A DNA stretch of 64,000 bases, from assembly GCA_028386065.3 (NCBI GenBank), contig JAKUCV010005605.1, positions 3,380 to 67,379 of the forward strand, read 5' to 3'. Positions 30,240 to 41,900 of the stretch are shown piece after piece. The notes beneath the pieces were generated by a model. The model worked only from the letters and a program-made list of their open reading frames with translations. It made no database searches and had not been told where the DNA came from. Within the stretch, counting starts at the first letter, position 1, and the number at the start of each line of letters is the position of its first letter. The position numbers and the translations under genes were made by a program. Source of the stretch: Turnera subulata. Lineage: Eukaryota > Streptophyta > Magnoliopsida > Malpighiales > Passifloraceae.

Positions 30240-32301
30240 TAGCCCCTTTTTCGCCTAATTACTGATTTGGCACTGTTGATGCCAAATCCTTCTTTGACTT
30301 GGATTTGCAGATTAAGAACACAAATAACCACACTAATGCACAGTTAAGTGAGAAGGATTAGAGAGATTGACACAGTGATTTTGACACAGTTATTTAGAGT
30401 GGTTCGCCACTAAGGACTACATCTGCTGCTCAAGGAGTCCACCTTGAGATTTCTAACCTTCACTATACCTTGGCTTTTACGGATTCGACTACAACCTTTT
30501 ACAAACTTTTTCATAAGCTAAGCTCAAACCTATCACTCACCACAAACCTCCCCAGTTTGTTGAATCCCACCTTAGCAAACTATTCCCAATTTCCTACTAA
30601 GGTGTGTTTGATCTCATAGCAAGAATTCTTCATTGACAAAGTCAAGAAGATGTACAATAGAACTCAATACTCTAGCCTTTAAGATATCACTCAATTTAGG
30701 CTCTTTTGGAGAACTGCCAGTATAACTCATGTAGTATGATGTCAAGACTTCGTAATAGCAGCTCTAACTTGAGTTCTTCAGTCTTCCTTCAATTTATAGA
30801 GGCTGGGGGAGGCGAGAGCCTCGTCTTCCAACAGCCAGCTGTCATTTTCTGCTACCTCGGGATTTGGCTTTGTTGGCGCCAAAACGTTCATCGCTTCAAT
30901 TCCGAGAAAGTGGTCTGCACAAGCTGAGCCGACACCTAGGTTCGATTCTCCTAGGTTGGACTGAATCGAAATGATCCGTTGAGAGAGCTTTCTAGTCCTT
31001 TAAATGAATACCTACAGAGCATAAAGAAGCAAGCTTGTAGGTTTTACGCACATGGGAGCACCTCCAACATGTGGCTCCAAAACACAAGAAAGCCAGCACA
31101 AGCTTAGCAGACTCTTAGGTTTGATGATCCTAGGTTAGTCAGATTCAAATTTAACCGTTGTGAGACCTGCCCAGATCTTTAGTACAATATTTTATGAGTT
31201 AAACTAGGCTAGGTAACAGATTTATACAGTATGGGAGTGCCTTCAACAAGTTGCCCCAATGTTTCAGAAAATCAGCACAAGTTGGACAAATACCTAGGTT
31301 TGATGGTCCTAGGTTTGGGCTAAATCGAGATGGATATTTCTTACTCCTGTCCTGATCATCAAACAAATATTTTCTAAGTTAAATCATGGTAGATTTCCGA
31401 TTTATAGAGTCTAGGAGCATCTCCAACATTTGCCTCAAATTTGTATGAAATCCATTCTCGTCCGTGGGCATGAAAGAGGGTAAAACCAATAAAATAATAC
31501 CACTAGCACACATACCAATCCCACTAACCTCAAGCCATAGAAAATCTTATTTCATTATTTAATTCAAGAGTTTGGGTTATGGATTAAAATATTCATAAAC
31601 CTAGTTTGTCATTAATCAAAATCAATTAAGCACATAGTTAGGTAATTAGATTAAAACACTAATTAGCATTAATCGGCTAATTAATTAATCACTAATACTC
31701 ACGTTCATTACCTTAACCCAACAAAACGGACCGCAAGTGAAAATGAAAAACTGATATTAGAGGCTTGGAAACGGAGAGGCCAAACCCCCCAAAATCATGA
31801 ATTGCGTCTTCCACAACTTCACTCATGTTCTATATTTCTACAAACTAGTACACAACCCGTGAGATACACGGGTATGGAAATTAGGTTTGGTTAGATTATA
31901 ATTGTGTGGACCCTATCTCAACTTATTTTAATCCCTTCCGTCGACCTTAATTAATTAAAAAAAATTATAGAAATTTGAGCAGCATTTCCCTATATTTATG
32001 GACTATACCAAGATAATTAATTACACAACCTGCAAGGACATACTGCTCTCAAATGAATAATAAATTAAAGTGAAGCTAGAGAAACAAAATAAAACAAAAT
32101 AAAATTATGGGGCGTGACAATAATTATATTTTTTTACTAATTAATACTATTTATATAATATTATTTATTTTTAAAAGAGTAAATTGGAAATTAAAATATT
32201 TTATATCATTCTTTCATAGTCTTCCAACATATTAACATTTATTTTTTATGTAAAAATTAAAATAATTTTTAATTAATTACATAATCTAATACATAAAAAA
32301 T
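30240..32301. repeat. Tandem array unit 2 (2062 bp)
   Basis: Same organisation as unit 1. It adds a short duplication (GACACAGTGATTTT/GACACAGTTATTT near 30370-30395) also seen in units 3 and 4, and keeps the full third sub-repeat box. By eye well over 90% identical to its neighbours. Confidence 0.9.
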
Positions 32302-34337
32302 TAGCCCCTTTTTTGCCTAATTACTGATTTGGCACTGTTGATGCCAAATCCTTCTTTGACTTGGATTTGCAGATTAAGAACACAAATAACCACACTAATG
32401 CTAGAGAGATTGACACAGTGATTTTGACACAGTGATTTAGAGTGGTTCGCCACTAAGGACAACATCTGCTGCTCAAGGAGTCCACCTTGAGATTTCTAAC
32501 CTTCACTATACCTTGGCTTTTACGGATTCGACTACAACCTTTTACAAACGTTTTCATAAGCTAAGCTCAAACCTATCACTCACCACAAACCTCCCCAGTT
32601 TATTGAGTCCCACCTTAGCAAATTAATCCCAATTTCCCACTAAGGTGTGTTTGATCACATAGCAAGAATTCTTCAATGACAAAGTCAAGAAGATGTACAA
32701 TAAAAATCAACACTCTAGCCTTTAAGATATCTCTCAATTTAGGCTCTTTTGGAGAACTGCCAGTATAACTCATGTAGTATGTTGTCAAGACTTCGTAATA
32801 GCAGCTCTAACATGAGTTCTTCAGTCTTCCTTCAATTTATAGAGGCTGGGGGAGGCGAGAGCCTCGTCTTCCAACAGCCAGCTGTCATTTTCTGCTACCT
32901 CGGGATTTGGCTTTGTTGGCGCCAAAACGTTCATCGCTTCAATTCCGAGAAAGTGGTCTGCACAAGCTGAGCCGACACCTAGTTTCGATTCTCCTAGGTT
33001 GGACTGAATCGAAATGATCCGTTGAGAGAGCTTTCTAGTCCTTTAAATGAATACCTACAGAGCAGAAAGAAGCAAGCTTGTAGGTTTTACGCACATGGGA
33101 GCACCTCCAACATGTGGCTCTAAAACACAAGAAAGCCAGCACAAGCTTAGCAGACTCTTAGGTTTGATGATCCTAGGTTAGTCAGATTCAAATTTAACCG
33201 TTGTGAGACCTGCCCAGATCTTTAGTACAATATTTTATGAGTTAAACTAGGCTAGGTAACAGATTTATACAGTATGGGCGTGCCTTCAACAAGTTGCCCC
33301 AATGTTTCAGAAAATCAGCACAAGTTGGACAAGTACCTAGGTTTGATGGTCCTAGGTTTGGGCTAAATCGAGATGGATATTTCTTACTCATGTCCAAATC
33401 ATCATACAAATATTTTCTAAGTTAAATCATGGTAGATTTCTGGTTTATAGAGTCTAGGAGCATCTCCAACATTTGCCTCAAATTTGTAAGAAATCCATTC
33501 TAGTCCATGGGCATGAAAGAGGCTAAAACCAATAAAATAATACCACTAGCACACATACCAATCCCACTAACCTCAAGTCTTAAAAAATCTGATTTCATTA
33601 TTTAATTCAAGGGTTTGGGTTATGGATTAAAATATTCATAAATCTAGTTTGTCATTAATCAAAATCAGTTAAGCACATAGTTAGGTAATTAGATCAAAAC
33701 ACTAATTAGCATTAATCGACTAATTAATTAATCACTGATACTCATGTTCATTACCTTAACCCAACAAAATGAACCGTAAGTGTAAATGGAAAACTGATAT
33801 TAGAGGCCTGGAAACGGAGAGGCCAAACCCCCCAAAATCATGAATTGCATCTTCCACAACTTCACTCATGTTCGATATTTCTACAAACTAGTACACAGCC
33901 CGTGAGATACACGGGTATGGAAATTAGCTTTGGTTAGATCATAAATGTGTGGACCCTACCTCAACTTATTTTAATCCCTTCCGTCGACCTTAATTAATTA
34001 AAAAAATCATAGACATTTCAGCAGCATTTCCCTATATTTATGGACTATACCAAGATAATCAAATAGACAACCTGCAAGGACATACTGCTCTCAAATGCAT
34101 AATAAATTAAAGTGAAGATAGAGAAATAAAATAAAACAAAATAAAATTCGGGGGCGTGACAACAATTATATTTTTTTACTAATTAATACTATTTATATAA
34201 TATTATTTATTTTTAAAAGAATAAATTGGAAATTAAAACATTTTATATCATTCTTTCATAGTCACCCAACATATTAACGTTTATTTTTTTGTGTAAAAAC
34301 TAAAAATAATTTTTAATTAAATACATACATAAAAAAT
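32302..34337. repeat. Tandem array unit 3 (2036 bp)
   Basis: Same organisation. It lacks about 24 bp near 32400 (the CACAGTTAAGTGAGAAGG stretch present in the other units) and has a changed palindrome context (CACAGCCCGTGAG) near 33897. Confidence 0.9.
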
Positions 34338-36391
34338 TAGCCCCTTTTTCGCCTAATTATTGATTTGGCACTGTTGGTACCAAATCCTTCTTTTACTTGG
34401 ATTTGCAGATTAAGAACACAAATAACCACACTAATGCACAGTTAAGTGAGAAGGATTAGAGAGATTGACACAGTGATTTTGACACAGTGATTTAGAGTGG
34501 TTCGCCACTAAGGACTACATCCGCTGCTCAAGGAGTCCACCTTGATATTTCTAACCTTCACTATACCTTGGCTTTTATGGGTTCAACCACAACCTTTTAC
34601 AAACTTTTTCATAGGCTATGCTCAAACCTATCACTCACCACAAACCTCCCCGGTTTGTTGAATCCCACCTTAGCAAACTAATCCCAATTTCCCACTAAGG
34701 TGTGTTTGATCTCGTAGCAAGGAATCTTCAATGACAAAGTCAAGAAGATGTACAATTAAACTCAATACTCTAGCCTCTAAGGTATCACTCAATTTAGGCT
34801 CTTTTGGAGAACTGCAAGTATAACTCATGTAGTATGATGTCAAGACTTCGTAATAGCAGCTCTAACTTGAGTTCTTCAGTCTTCCTTCAATTTATAGAGG
34901 CTGGGGGAAGTGAGAGCATCGTCTTCCAACAGCCAGCTGTCACTTTCTGCTACCGTGGGATTCGGCTTCGTTGGCGCCAAAATGTTCATCGCTTCAATTC
35001 CGAGAAAGTGGTCTGCACATGCTGAGCCGACACCTAGGTTCGATTCTCCTAGGTTGGACTGAATCGAAATGATCCGTTGAGAGAGCTTTCTAGTCCTTTA
35101 AATGAATACCTGCAGAGTAGAAAGAAGCAAGCTTGTAGGTTTTACGCACATGGGAGCACCTCCAACATGTGGCTCCAAAACACAAGAAAGCCAGCACAAG
35201 CTTAGCAGACTCTTAGGTTTGATGATCCTAGGTTAGTCAGATTCAAATTTAACCGTTGTGAGACCTGCCCAGATCTTTAGTACAATATTTTATGAGTTAA
35301 ACTAGGCTAGGTAACAGATTTATAGAGTATGGAAGTGCCTTCAACAAGTTGCCCCAAAGTTTCAGAAAATGAGCACAAGTTGGACAGATACCTAGGTTTG
35401 ATGGTCCTAGCTTTGGGCTAAATCGAGATGGATATTTCTTACTCCTGTCCAGATCAACAAACAAATATTTTCTAAGTTTAATCATGGTAGATTTCTGATC
35501 TAGGAGCATCTCCAACATTTGCCTCAAATTTGTAAGAAATCCAATCTGGTCCATGGGCTTGAAAGAGGCTAAAACCAATAAAGTAGTACCACTAGCACAC
35601 ATACCAATCCCACTAACCTCAAGCCTTAAAACATCTGATTTCATTATTTAATTCAGGGGTTTGGGCTATGGATTAAAATATTCATAAGCTTAGTTTGTCA
35701 TTAATCAAAATCAATTAAGCACATAGTTAGGTAATTAGATTAAAACACTAATTAGCATTAATCGGCTAATTAATTAATCACTAATACTCATGTTCATTAC
35801 CTTAACCCAACAAAACGGACCGTAAGTGAAAATGAAAAACTGATATTAGAGGCTTGGAAACGGAGAGGCCAAAACCCCCAAAATCATGAATTGCGTCTTC
35901 CACAACTTCACTCATGTTCTATATTTCTACAAACTGGTACACAACCCCGTGAAATACACGGGCATGGAAATTAGGTTTGGTTAGATCATAATTGTGTGGA
36001 CCCTACCTCAACTTATTTTAATCCCTTCCGTCGACCTTAATTAATTAAAAAAAATTCGTAGAAATTTCAGCAGCATTTCCCTATATTTATGGACTATACC
36101 AAGATAATCAATTACACAAATTGCAAGGACATACTGCTCTCAAATGCATAATAAATTAAAGTGAAGATAGAGAAATAAAATAAAACAAAATAAAATTCTG
36201 GGGCGTGACAATAATTTTAATTTTTTACTAATTAATACTATCTATATAATATTATTTATTTTTGAAAGAGTAAATTGGAAATTAAAATATTTTATATCAT
36301 TCTTTCATAGTTACCCAACATATTAACATTTATTTTTTCTTTAAGAATTAAAAATAATTTTTTAATTAATTACGTAGTCTAATACATCAAA
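34338..36391. repeat. Tandem array unit 4 (2054 bp)
   Basis: Same organisation. It ends at about 36391 within ATACATCAAA, the sequence that precedes the next unit in the other copies, so the array consists of four whole units. It has a short internal deletion near 35498. Confidence 0.9.
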
Positions 36392-36551
36392 GATAATGAT
36401 GAAAATGTATTAAAAAACCACAATCAATATAAATTGGAAAACTAACACCCAGCATCTTATCATCTTATCATCATTTTATTGTTATTTAAAAAATAGATTA
36501 AAGAAACTAATGAAGATAATTGTATAACAATTATGCAAAAAAAAAAACTCT
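36392..36551. other. AT-rich flank of the array
   Basis: No feature seen apart from an A-run near 36536. Confidence 0.5.
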
Positions 36552-36561
36552 ATAATATGAA

Positions 36562-37317
36562 GAGTAAATAGTTTTTTCTGTCCTTATACTTTGTCGATTT
36601 CGCATTTGTTGTCCCTCCTCGTTTAATTTCACTTATGGTATCCCTAAGCTCTCAAATTACTAGGCCATGTTGTCCTTTCTACCCCCTACAGCAGGTGTGT
36701 TGTCACAATACTAACATGTGCCTTGTGGGGCCCATAGGCTATCTATTTTTAAATTTTTTACTTTTTTATGTAATTTTTCAAAACTCCATGTTTTTTTCTT
36801 TTAATTTTTTTCACAATAAAAGAAAAGCATGATGTCATTTTACATGTTATCGCCTAGGAATGTTGTTTAGTGAATAGGCCCCACCGTATCTTTTGCAAAT
36901 AAATAACAAAGCACCGATTTATTTAATTTAATAAGTATTTTAGAAATTAATTTTTTTAAAAAATAAAAAATAGTTCGAAAACCGGCAGAATATTAAAAAT
37001 AAAAGATAAAAAATAAAGATGCAGCAATAACAATTTTTTTGACGATTTATTTATTTTTTTATTATTATAAAACCAATTTATTTTAATTTAAAAAGAAGTT
37101 TCAGAAATTAAATTTGGAAAAAAAGGAAAATGAAAAAAAAATTTGCAGGCCCCCATGACACGTGTCGGCACCATAGCAATCGACCTGTTGTAGTGGGTAA
37201 AAAGGACAACATGGCCCGGTAATTTGAGAGTTCAGGGATACAATGAGTGAAATTAAACGAAGAGGGACAACAAATGCGAAATCGACAAAGTATAAGGACA
37301 GAAAAATCTATTTACTC
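36562..37317. mobile_element. MULE-type MITE, 756 bp, terminal inverted repeats of about 135 bp
   Basis: The left arm starts GAGTAAATAG and the right arm ends CTATTTACTC. The arms match inversely over about 135 bp (36562-36700 against 37180-37317). The flanks ATAATATGAA (36552-36561) and ATGATATGAA (37318-37327) form a 10-bp target duplication with one mismatch, or 9 bp if the first base is excluded, which fits Mutator-like elements. Interior is AT-rich with no transposase. Confidence 0.85.
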
Positions 37318-37400
37318 ATGATATGAAGCCACATATCTTCTTTAAGATTTCTCCTAAACCTTCTAAGTGTCATTGCTAAAATCTCTCTAGAGATGTATGT

Positions 37401-37402
<2 letters not shown>

Positions 37403-37462
<60 letters not shown>
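37403..37462. repeat. (AT)n microsatellite, about 60 bp
   Basis: Uninterrupted AT dinucleotides in AT-rich DNA. Confidence 0.95.
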
Positions 37463-37465
<3 letters not shown>

Positions 37466-38056
37466 AGAATCACAATGAATATTACTTTTATGTTCTTCTT
37501 TTTACAACAAACTAGTTTTTTTTAGATCATTGTAAAGAACTTATACATAAAATATAGATAGATAAATACGTATTATTTAGAATTAGTTTATGTATTAAAG
37601 AATATAAATTTATAAAATTAATTATTTTTAATAATATTTTTAAAATCATTTGATATTGTAAATTATATAATTTTAATTATAAAATTATATTATTAGTGAA
37701 GAAGATTATTAAATTATATTATAATTTCTTATTATTATTCCTTTTTTGTGGTATAAATTCCTATGATGATACCTTTTTTCGTTATTATTCTATTTTGTAA
37801 TTTTCACTGACTACCTTATTCACCTCTTCTCTCTATAATTCTTGTTGATAATAAATTATAAACACATTTGACATGAGCTCTTGTGATTATTCTTCTAGGT
37901 AAAAGTTATTTTTGTTCATAAATTTTTTCTTACTTTTTAGCTGTACTTCTTCATATTTTTGTTAGTTGATTAGAAAATGTAAATAAATATATTATTTAGA
38001 ATTATTTTATGCAGTAAAATAGGAATTTATAAATTAATAGTTGTTGAGACAGTTTC
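37463..38056. other. AT-rich intergenic sequence
   Basis: No gene or element recognised. Confidence 0.5.
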
Positions 38057-38191
38057 TCCTCTTTCCAACCGGATGGTTCCAAAGTCTATGTTTCTCATGT
38101 CGACGGACAATTTATTTGGGACACTGATCCTTCCATGTGTGAACCTGAATGCAATTGTGCCAATGAGTTGTATGACTCGGATGAGGATTAC

Positions 38192-38684
38192 TGTAACGCC
38201 CCTGCTTGTCGACTGTCACTACAGACCAACAGGGACCTTTCCAACATGCTTTGTCCTCACTCGCAAGTTTCCGGGAAAAACTTCCAAGGAGGTCACCCAT
38301 CCTAGAATTGCTCCAAGTCAAGCACGTTTAACTTTGGAGTTTTTCTAGAATGAGCACCGAAAAGGTAGGTGCACCTTGTTCATATAGTTAGTACCTATCA
38401 AGCTGTTTAAGCTATTCCCCATTGTACAGTCCCATACCTGTACAACTTCGAAATCACTTCATTTGAACTATTCTTAATTATACAGTCCCATACCCATATA
38501 ATTACGAAATCGCCCCAACTGTGCAGCCTCGTCCCTACACAGTCTCAGGATCTCTCTTATTCCGGTGTGGATTCGGTTCATTCGTGTGCCCCTCCGTCTA
38601 GAAGCCTGCCAGAAGCCGCTCCTTGTCCATGCTCATCCCGGCACCGGCGTACACTTCCCGCCCTCATAGACCCCGGGTGTCACA
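38192..38684 (-). mobile_element. Solo LTR with a 5S-rRNA-derived domain (Cassandra-like), 493 bp
   Basis: Flanked by perfect 5-bp TSDs ATTAC (38187-38191 and 38685-38689). On the minus strand it starts TGTGACACCC and ends GGGGCGTTACA. Near its 3' end (minus strand) lies a 60-bp stretch related to the 3' half of plant 5S rRNA (38281-38341). Cassandra TRIM elements are known to carry 5S sequences in their LTRs; the 493-bp size is larger than usual for Cassandra. There is no internal region or second LTR, so it is a solo LTR. Confidence 0.8.
38281..38341 (-). other. 5S rRNA-like domain with pol III promoter-like boxes
   Basis: On the minus strand: AACTCCAAAGTTAAACGTGC (box A of plant 5S has AGTTAAGCGTGC), then CTAGGATGGGTGACCTCC (identical to the 5S intermediate element and box C core), then TTGGAAGT. 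The middle linker differs from 5S. It is not a 5S gene; the 5' half is absent. Confidence 0.8.
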
Positions 38685-38770
38685 ATTACACACTTCCTCT
38701 ATCAAAGCCAAGAAGACACACACATGTCAGGAACAGTCTTTGCTGGATCAAATGGTCTATTTGAATTTCC

Positions 38771-39291
38771 TGACCATAAGTCCTCACTTGGAGGACCGTG
38801 GTTTACTTTTGATGACATCCCTAAAGCCAAATGGAGACATAGACTCCAGGAGTAAAATTACATATCAATCATTATTATGACGTTTCGTCTTAATAAAATA
38901 AGAGTAATGTTAATTAGTAGGAGTATTTCTACATATTTCCTTGATTATAATAAGAACTAAAAATATCATTCATTATTATATGATAGTTCCTCGTAATAAA
39001 ATAAAAATAAAATATTAATTTATATTTTATATTATTATTAATATAAAGATAGTTATTTTTATTTTCATCTATTGTTTGAGTTAGTTCTCTTATATATAGT
39101 TCATAGAAACTACATGTCATTCATTATTGTATGACATGTCGTTTCAATTAATTAAGAGTAAGATATTAATTTTTTTATTATTATTAAATAGGATTATTTC
39201 TGTATTTTCGGTTGTTTCGCGTTTCGCTGCGTTCGTGCTTTTATATATAGTATATAGATATCGATAGATATAGATATAGAAATAGATTGTA
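38771..39291. repeat. AT-rich spacer with three copies of a motif of about 50 bp
   Basis: Related blocks near 38871, 38967 and 39118 share CATTATTATATGA...TAATAAAATAA...TATTAATT. A short GC-rich patch (39208-39237) interrupts the AT-rich context. No gene seen. Confidence 0.5.
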
Positions 39292-39520
39292 TCCTCTTTC
39301 TAAATGGATGGTTCCAATGTCTATGTTTCTCATGTCGACGGACATTTTATTTGGGAGACTAATCCATCCAAGTATGAACCTGAATGCAATTGTGCCATTG
39401 AGTTTTATGACTCCGATGAGTATTACACACTTCTTCCATCAAAGCCAAAGAGATACACACATGTGAGGAACAGTCCCTACTGGATTCCACTTTTTATGTT
39501 TTACTTTTTGCTTCAATAAG
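39292..39520 (+). pseudogene. Gene fragment copy B, unknown family
   Basis: A frame from ATG 39304 to TAA 39519 without the LTR insertion: MDGSNVYVSHVDGHFIWETN, EPECNCAIEFYDSDEYY, KPKRYTHVRNSPYW. It is homologous to copy A about 1.2 kb upstream, so it is a local duplication. The tail is hydrophobic and differs from copy A. Partner exons are not seen. Confidence 0.5.
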
Positions 39521-40199
39521 TGTTCGTGTATAGTACTTTTCAAGATTACGAGTTTCTCATCAACTAAGTCTAAACTCCGGATCAAAACCGTGTAGGAGCA
39601 TCAGTTTCAAGATGAGATAAACAGAGGTTAGAGTGGAAATAACAGAGTCAACTATGAGGTAAGGAGTCAATCTCTACTCCATTCTTTGGGGTGGACTGGA
39701 TGCTTCTCAAGAGTTTATGGTCGTCCCGCGTGAGATTTAATCAAACCGTGTGCCATTATAATAACTCTTTAATATTTTTTTTTATATATCAAAAGTACTA
39801 GCATATAGTACGTACAAATTCAGCCACCTAAGTAACAAATTAATTATAATGCGGGGCCTAATGCTAACGAGTGTTGTATGCCAGTCTACTTGCCCATACA
39901 TTGGAGAATAAAATGCAGAATGAAGGGGGTTAATTAACCTGCCATCATACACAATATGCAAAACTCCCCTGAAAAATTCCTAGATATGGAACAAATTAAA
40001 TAAGGACAGTGTAAATTTTGAAATGTAAAACATAGATAGAACACTTCTGAACTTTTTAAACTATTTTGAGATGCCTAATCCTTTTGTATAAAATTAGATG
40101 CAGAAGTAAATGATGATAACGACTTCTCTAATATTTGGCAGGCAAAGAAGCTTCCTACAAGGTTGAACTTTCGAAGAACCTTTCTTGCCTTGGAAAATA
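39521..40199. other. Intergenic sequence
   Basis: No gene or repeat recognised; AT-rich patches. Confidence 0.45.
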
Positions 40200-40208
40200 A
40201 ATAAATTA

Positions 40209-40954
40209 GGCAAAATTTCAATTAACTAACCCTAACTTTAGCTCAGTATCACTTTGGCAATTTAACTTTTTATTGTAACAAATTAGTAACCTAATTTTAT
40301 AAAAGTAACAAATTAATAATCCCGTTATAACACCATTAACACCAGCTCCTAGACTTATAGTGCGCGCGTGTTTAAACTTGATTTTCTTATATTTTAATTA
40401 AATTATCAGTATTATATATAATATAGGTGATAATGTTAATTTACCTTTATATAAAATTAATAATATTACTAGCCAGTAAAGATGGTAGATAAATTACTAC
40501 TTTTTTCAAAAAAAATATCCTTTATAATTTTAAAATTTGTATAAAAATATGTTTTGTATTTATATAGATTTTATGTTTTTTCTAATAATAATTTTCTACA
40601 TTATTCTCTTCTTCTAATTTTTTTCTTATATAAAAATTTTTATTTTATAATATTCATAAAACAGTGGGGTGGGGCTTTGTTGTTTTTTATTTGATTAATA
40701 CCTGCGACATCACAATATCGTCTAGCTAGTATTTTTTTAAAAAATAATTTAAAAAGAAATAAAAAAGATGTGGAAAAAGCATGAAAAAGAAAAAGAAAAG
40801 AAAATCAAGTTTAAACACACGTGCATAGTAGTTGGTATTAACGGTGTTATAACGGAGTTACTAATTTATTACTTTTAGAAAGTTAAGTTACTAACTTGTT
40901 ACAACAAAAAGTTAAATTGAGTGTATTGAGCTGTGAGTGAATTGAAATTTTGCC
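40209..40954. mobile_element. MULE-type MITE, 746 bp, terminal inverted repeats of about 170 bp
   Basis: Ends GGCAAAATTTCAATT and AATTGAAATTTTGCC. The arms match inversely over about 170 bp (40209-40380, 40795-40954). A perfect 9-bp target duplication AATAAATTA flanks it (40200-40208, 40955-40963), as expected for Mutator-like transposition. No coding capacity. Confidence 0.9.
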
Positions 40955-41066
40955 AATAAATTAATATAAATCACAAGACCTTACAAGAAACGAAGTCGTC
41001 TGGTAATTATTACCAAACAGATAGAAAGGCCCAATGTCGTCTTCAATCACGAACCATGAATCTCCC

Positions 41067-41076
41067 TATAAATATA
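41067..41076 (+). promoter_or_regulatory. TATA box of the HIPP gene
   Basis: TATAAATATA lies 172 bp before the ATG, with a leader of about 135 bp. It sits about 110 bp from the end of the upstream MITE, so that MITE lies in the proximal promoter. Confidence 0.65.
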
Positions 41077-41238
41077 CCAAGGTCAGGTCCCCCATATACT
41101 AACTTCAAAACAGAACATCTCTTCCCTCCCATACACAGTTCTCTGCAGCCAGAGAATCCCATCATTACAATCACCAAAAGTGGTGTCTCACTAACTTAGT
41201 CTACGCATACCCCGTAACTCCAAGTTTATAAAGAGGCA

Positions 41239-41900
41239 ATGAAGGTGCGCCTGATGAATTTATTTATGGCTATATAAAGATCAAAAGAACAAGAAACACT
41301 TCCCTTCAGCGCGTTTATATGCTTTGAACTAACGCTGAGGTTATGCTTGTTTTTTTTTTTTGCAGCAAAAGGTTGTGATCAAGGTCACTATGAATGGTCC
41401 AAAGTCTCGCACCAAAGCCATGAAGATTGCGGTCACTCATTCAGGTAATTGAATTCACCAAACTATCAATCACTCCAAGTTTTGAATTCTTGATATGTCA
41501 AAGTTTTTTTTTTTTTCTTTCTTTCAAAATTCAGTTTCGTAATTCGTTCACCTCATGCTTGATGGGTTTTCATTACATTAACGATCCATAAATCACAATT
41601 CCCCTAGGTGTGGAATCTGCGGGATGGGGAGGGAAAGACAAGAACCAGATAGAGGTAACAGGAGATGGAGTTGACGCAGCAGAGCTCACAACTCTATTAA
41701 GAAAGAACGTAGGGTATGCAGAGTTGGTCAGCGTGACCCCAGTAGGGGACAAGAAAGAAGACAAGAAGGAAGACAAGAAAGATGAAGAAAAAATGCAACA
41801 AGTAGTATGGCCATATGGAGGTGGTGTGCCTCATTATGTTTATCCAGTTAACTACCAATACCAATACCAGGATTCTTACTCATCTTGCTCCATCATGTAA
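41239..41900 (+). CDS. Heavy-metal-associated isoprenylated plant protein (HIPP-type), 125 aa, three exons
   Basis: Exons 41239-41244, 41366-41444 and 41608-41900, joined by GT-AG introns; the first exon encodes only Met-Lys. Residues 3-75 form an HMA-type fold (QKVVIKVTMNGPKSRTKAMK, GVESAGWGG, QIEVTGDGVDAAELTTLLRK). The metal-binding CxxC is replaced by NGPKS, so classical metal binding is doubtful. A Lys/Asp/Glu linker (76-90), a Tyr/Pro-rich stretch and a C-terminal CSIM CaaX box follow, which predicts farnesylation at Cys122 and membrane attachment. HIPPs act in metal handling, stress and immune responses; which applies here is not visible. This is the only apparently functional host gene. 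Confidence 0.88.

Larger units (their letters stand above)
38057..38770 (+). pseudogene. Gene fragment copy A, unknown family, split by a solo LTR
   Basis: Homologous to 39292-39495. Removing the LTR (38192-38684) and one TSD, the frame reads through GSKVYVSHVDGQFIWDTDPS, CEPECNCAN and DSDEDY and on into SKPRRHTHVRNS. It looks like an exon of a real protein-coding gene, but the family is not recognised. No promoter or start is seen. Confidence 0.6.

Noticed and set aside
28203..36391. CRISPR array
   Set aside because: Repeat units are 2 kb long without short direct repeats and unique spacers; the genome is a plant.
38281..38341. Functional 5S rRNA gene
   Set aside because: Only the 3' half is related, with changes in the box A region and a different linker, and it lies inside an LTR with TSDs.
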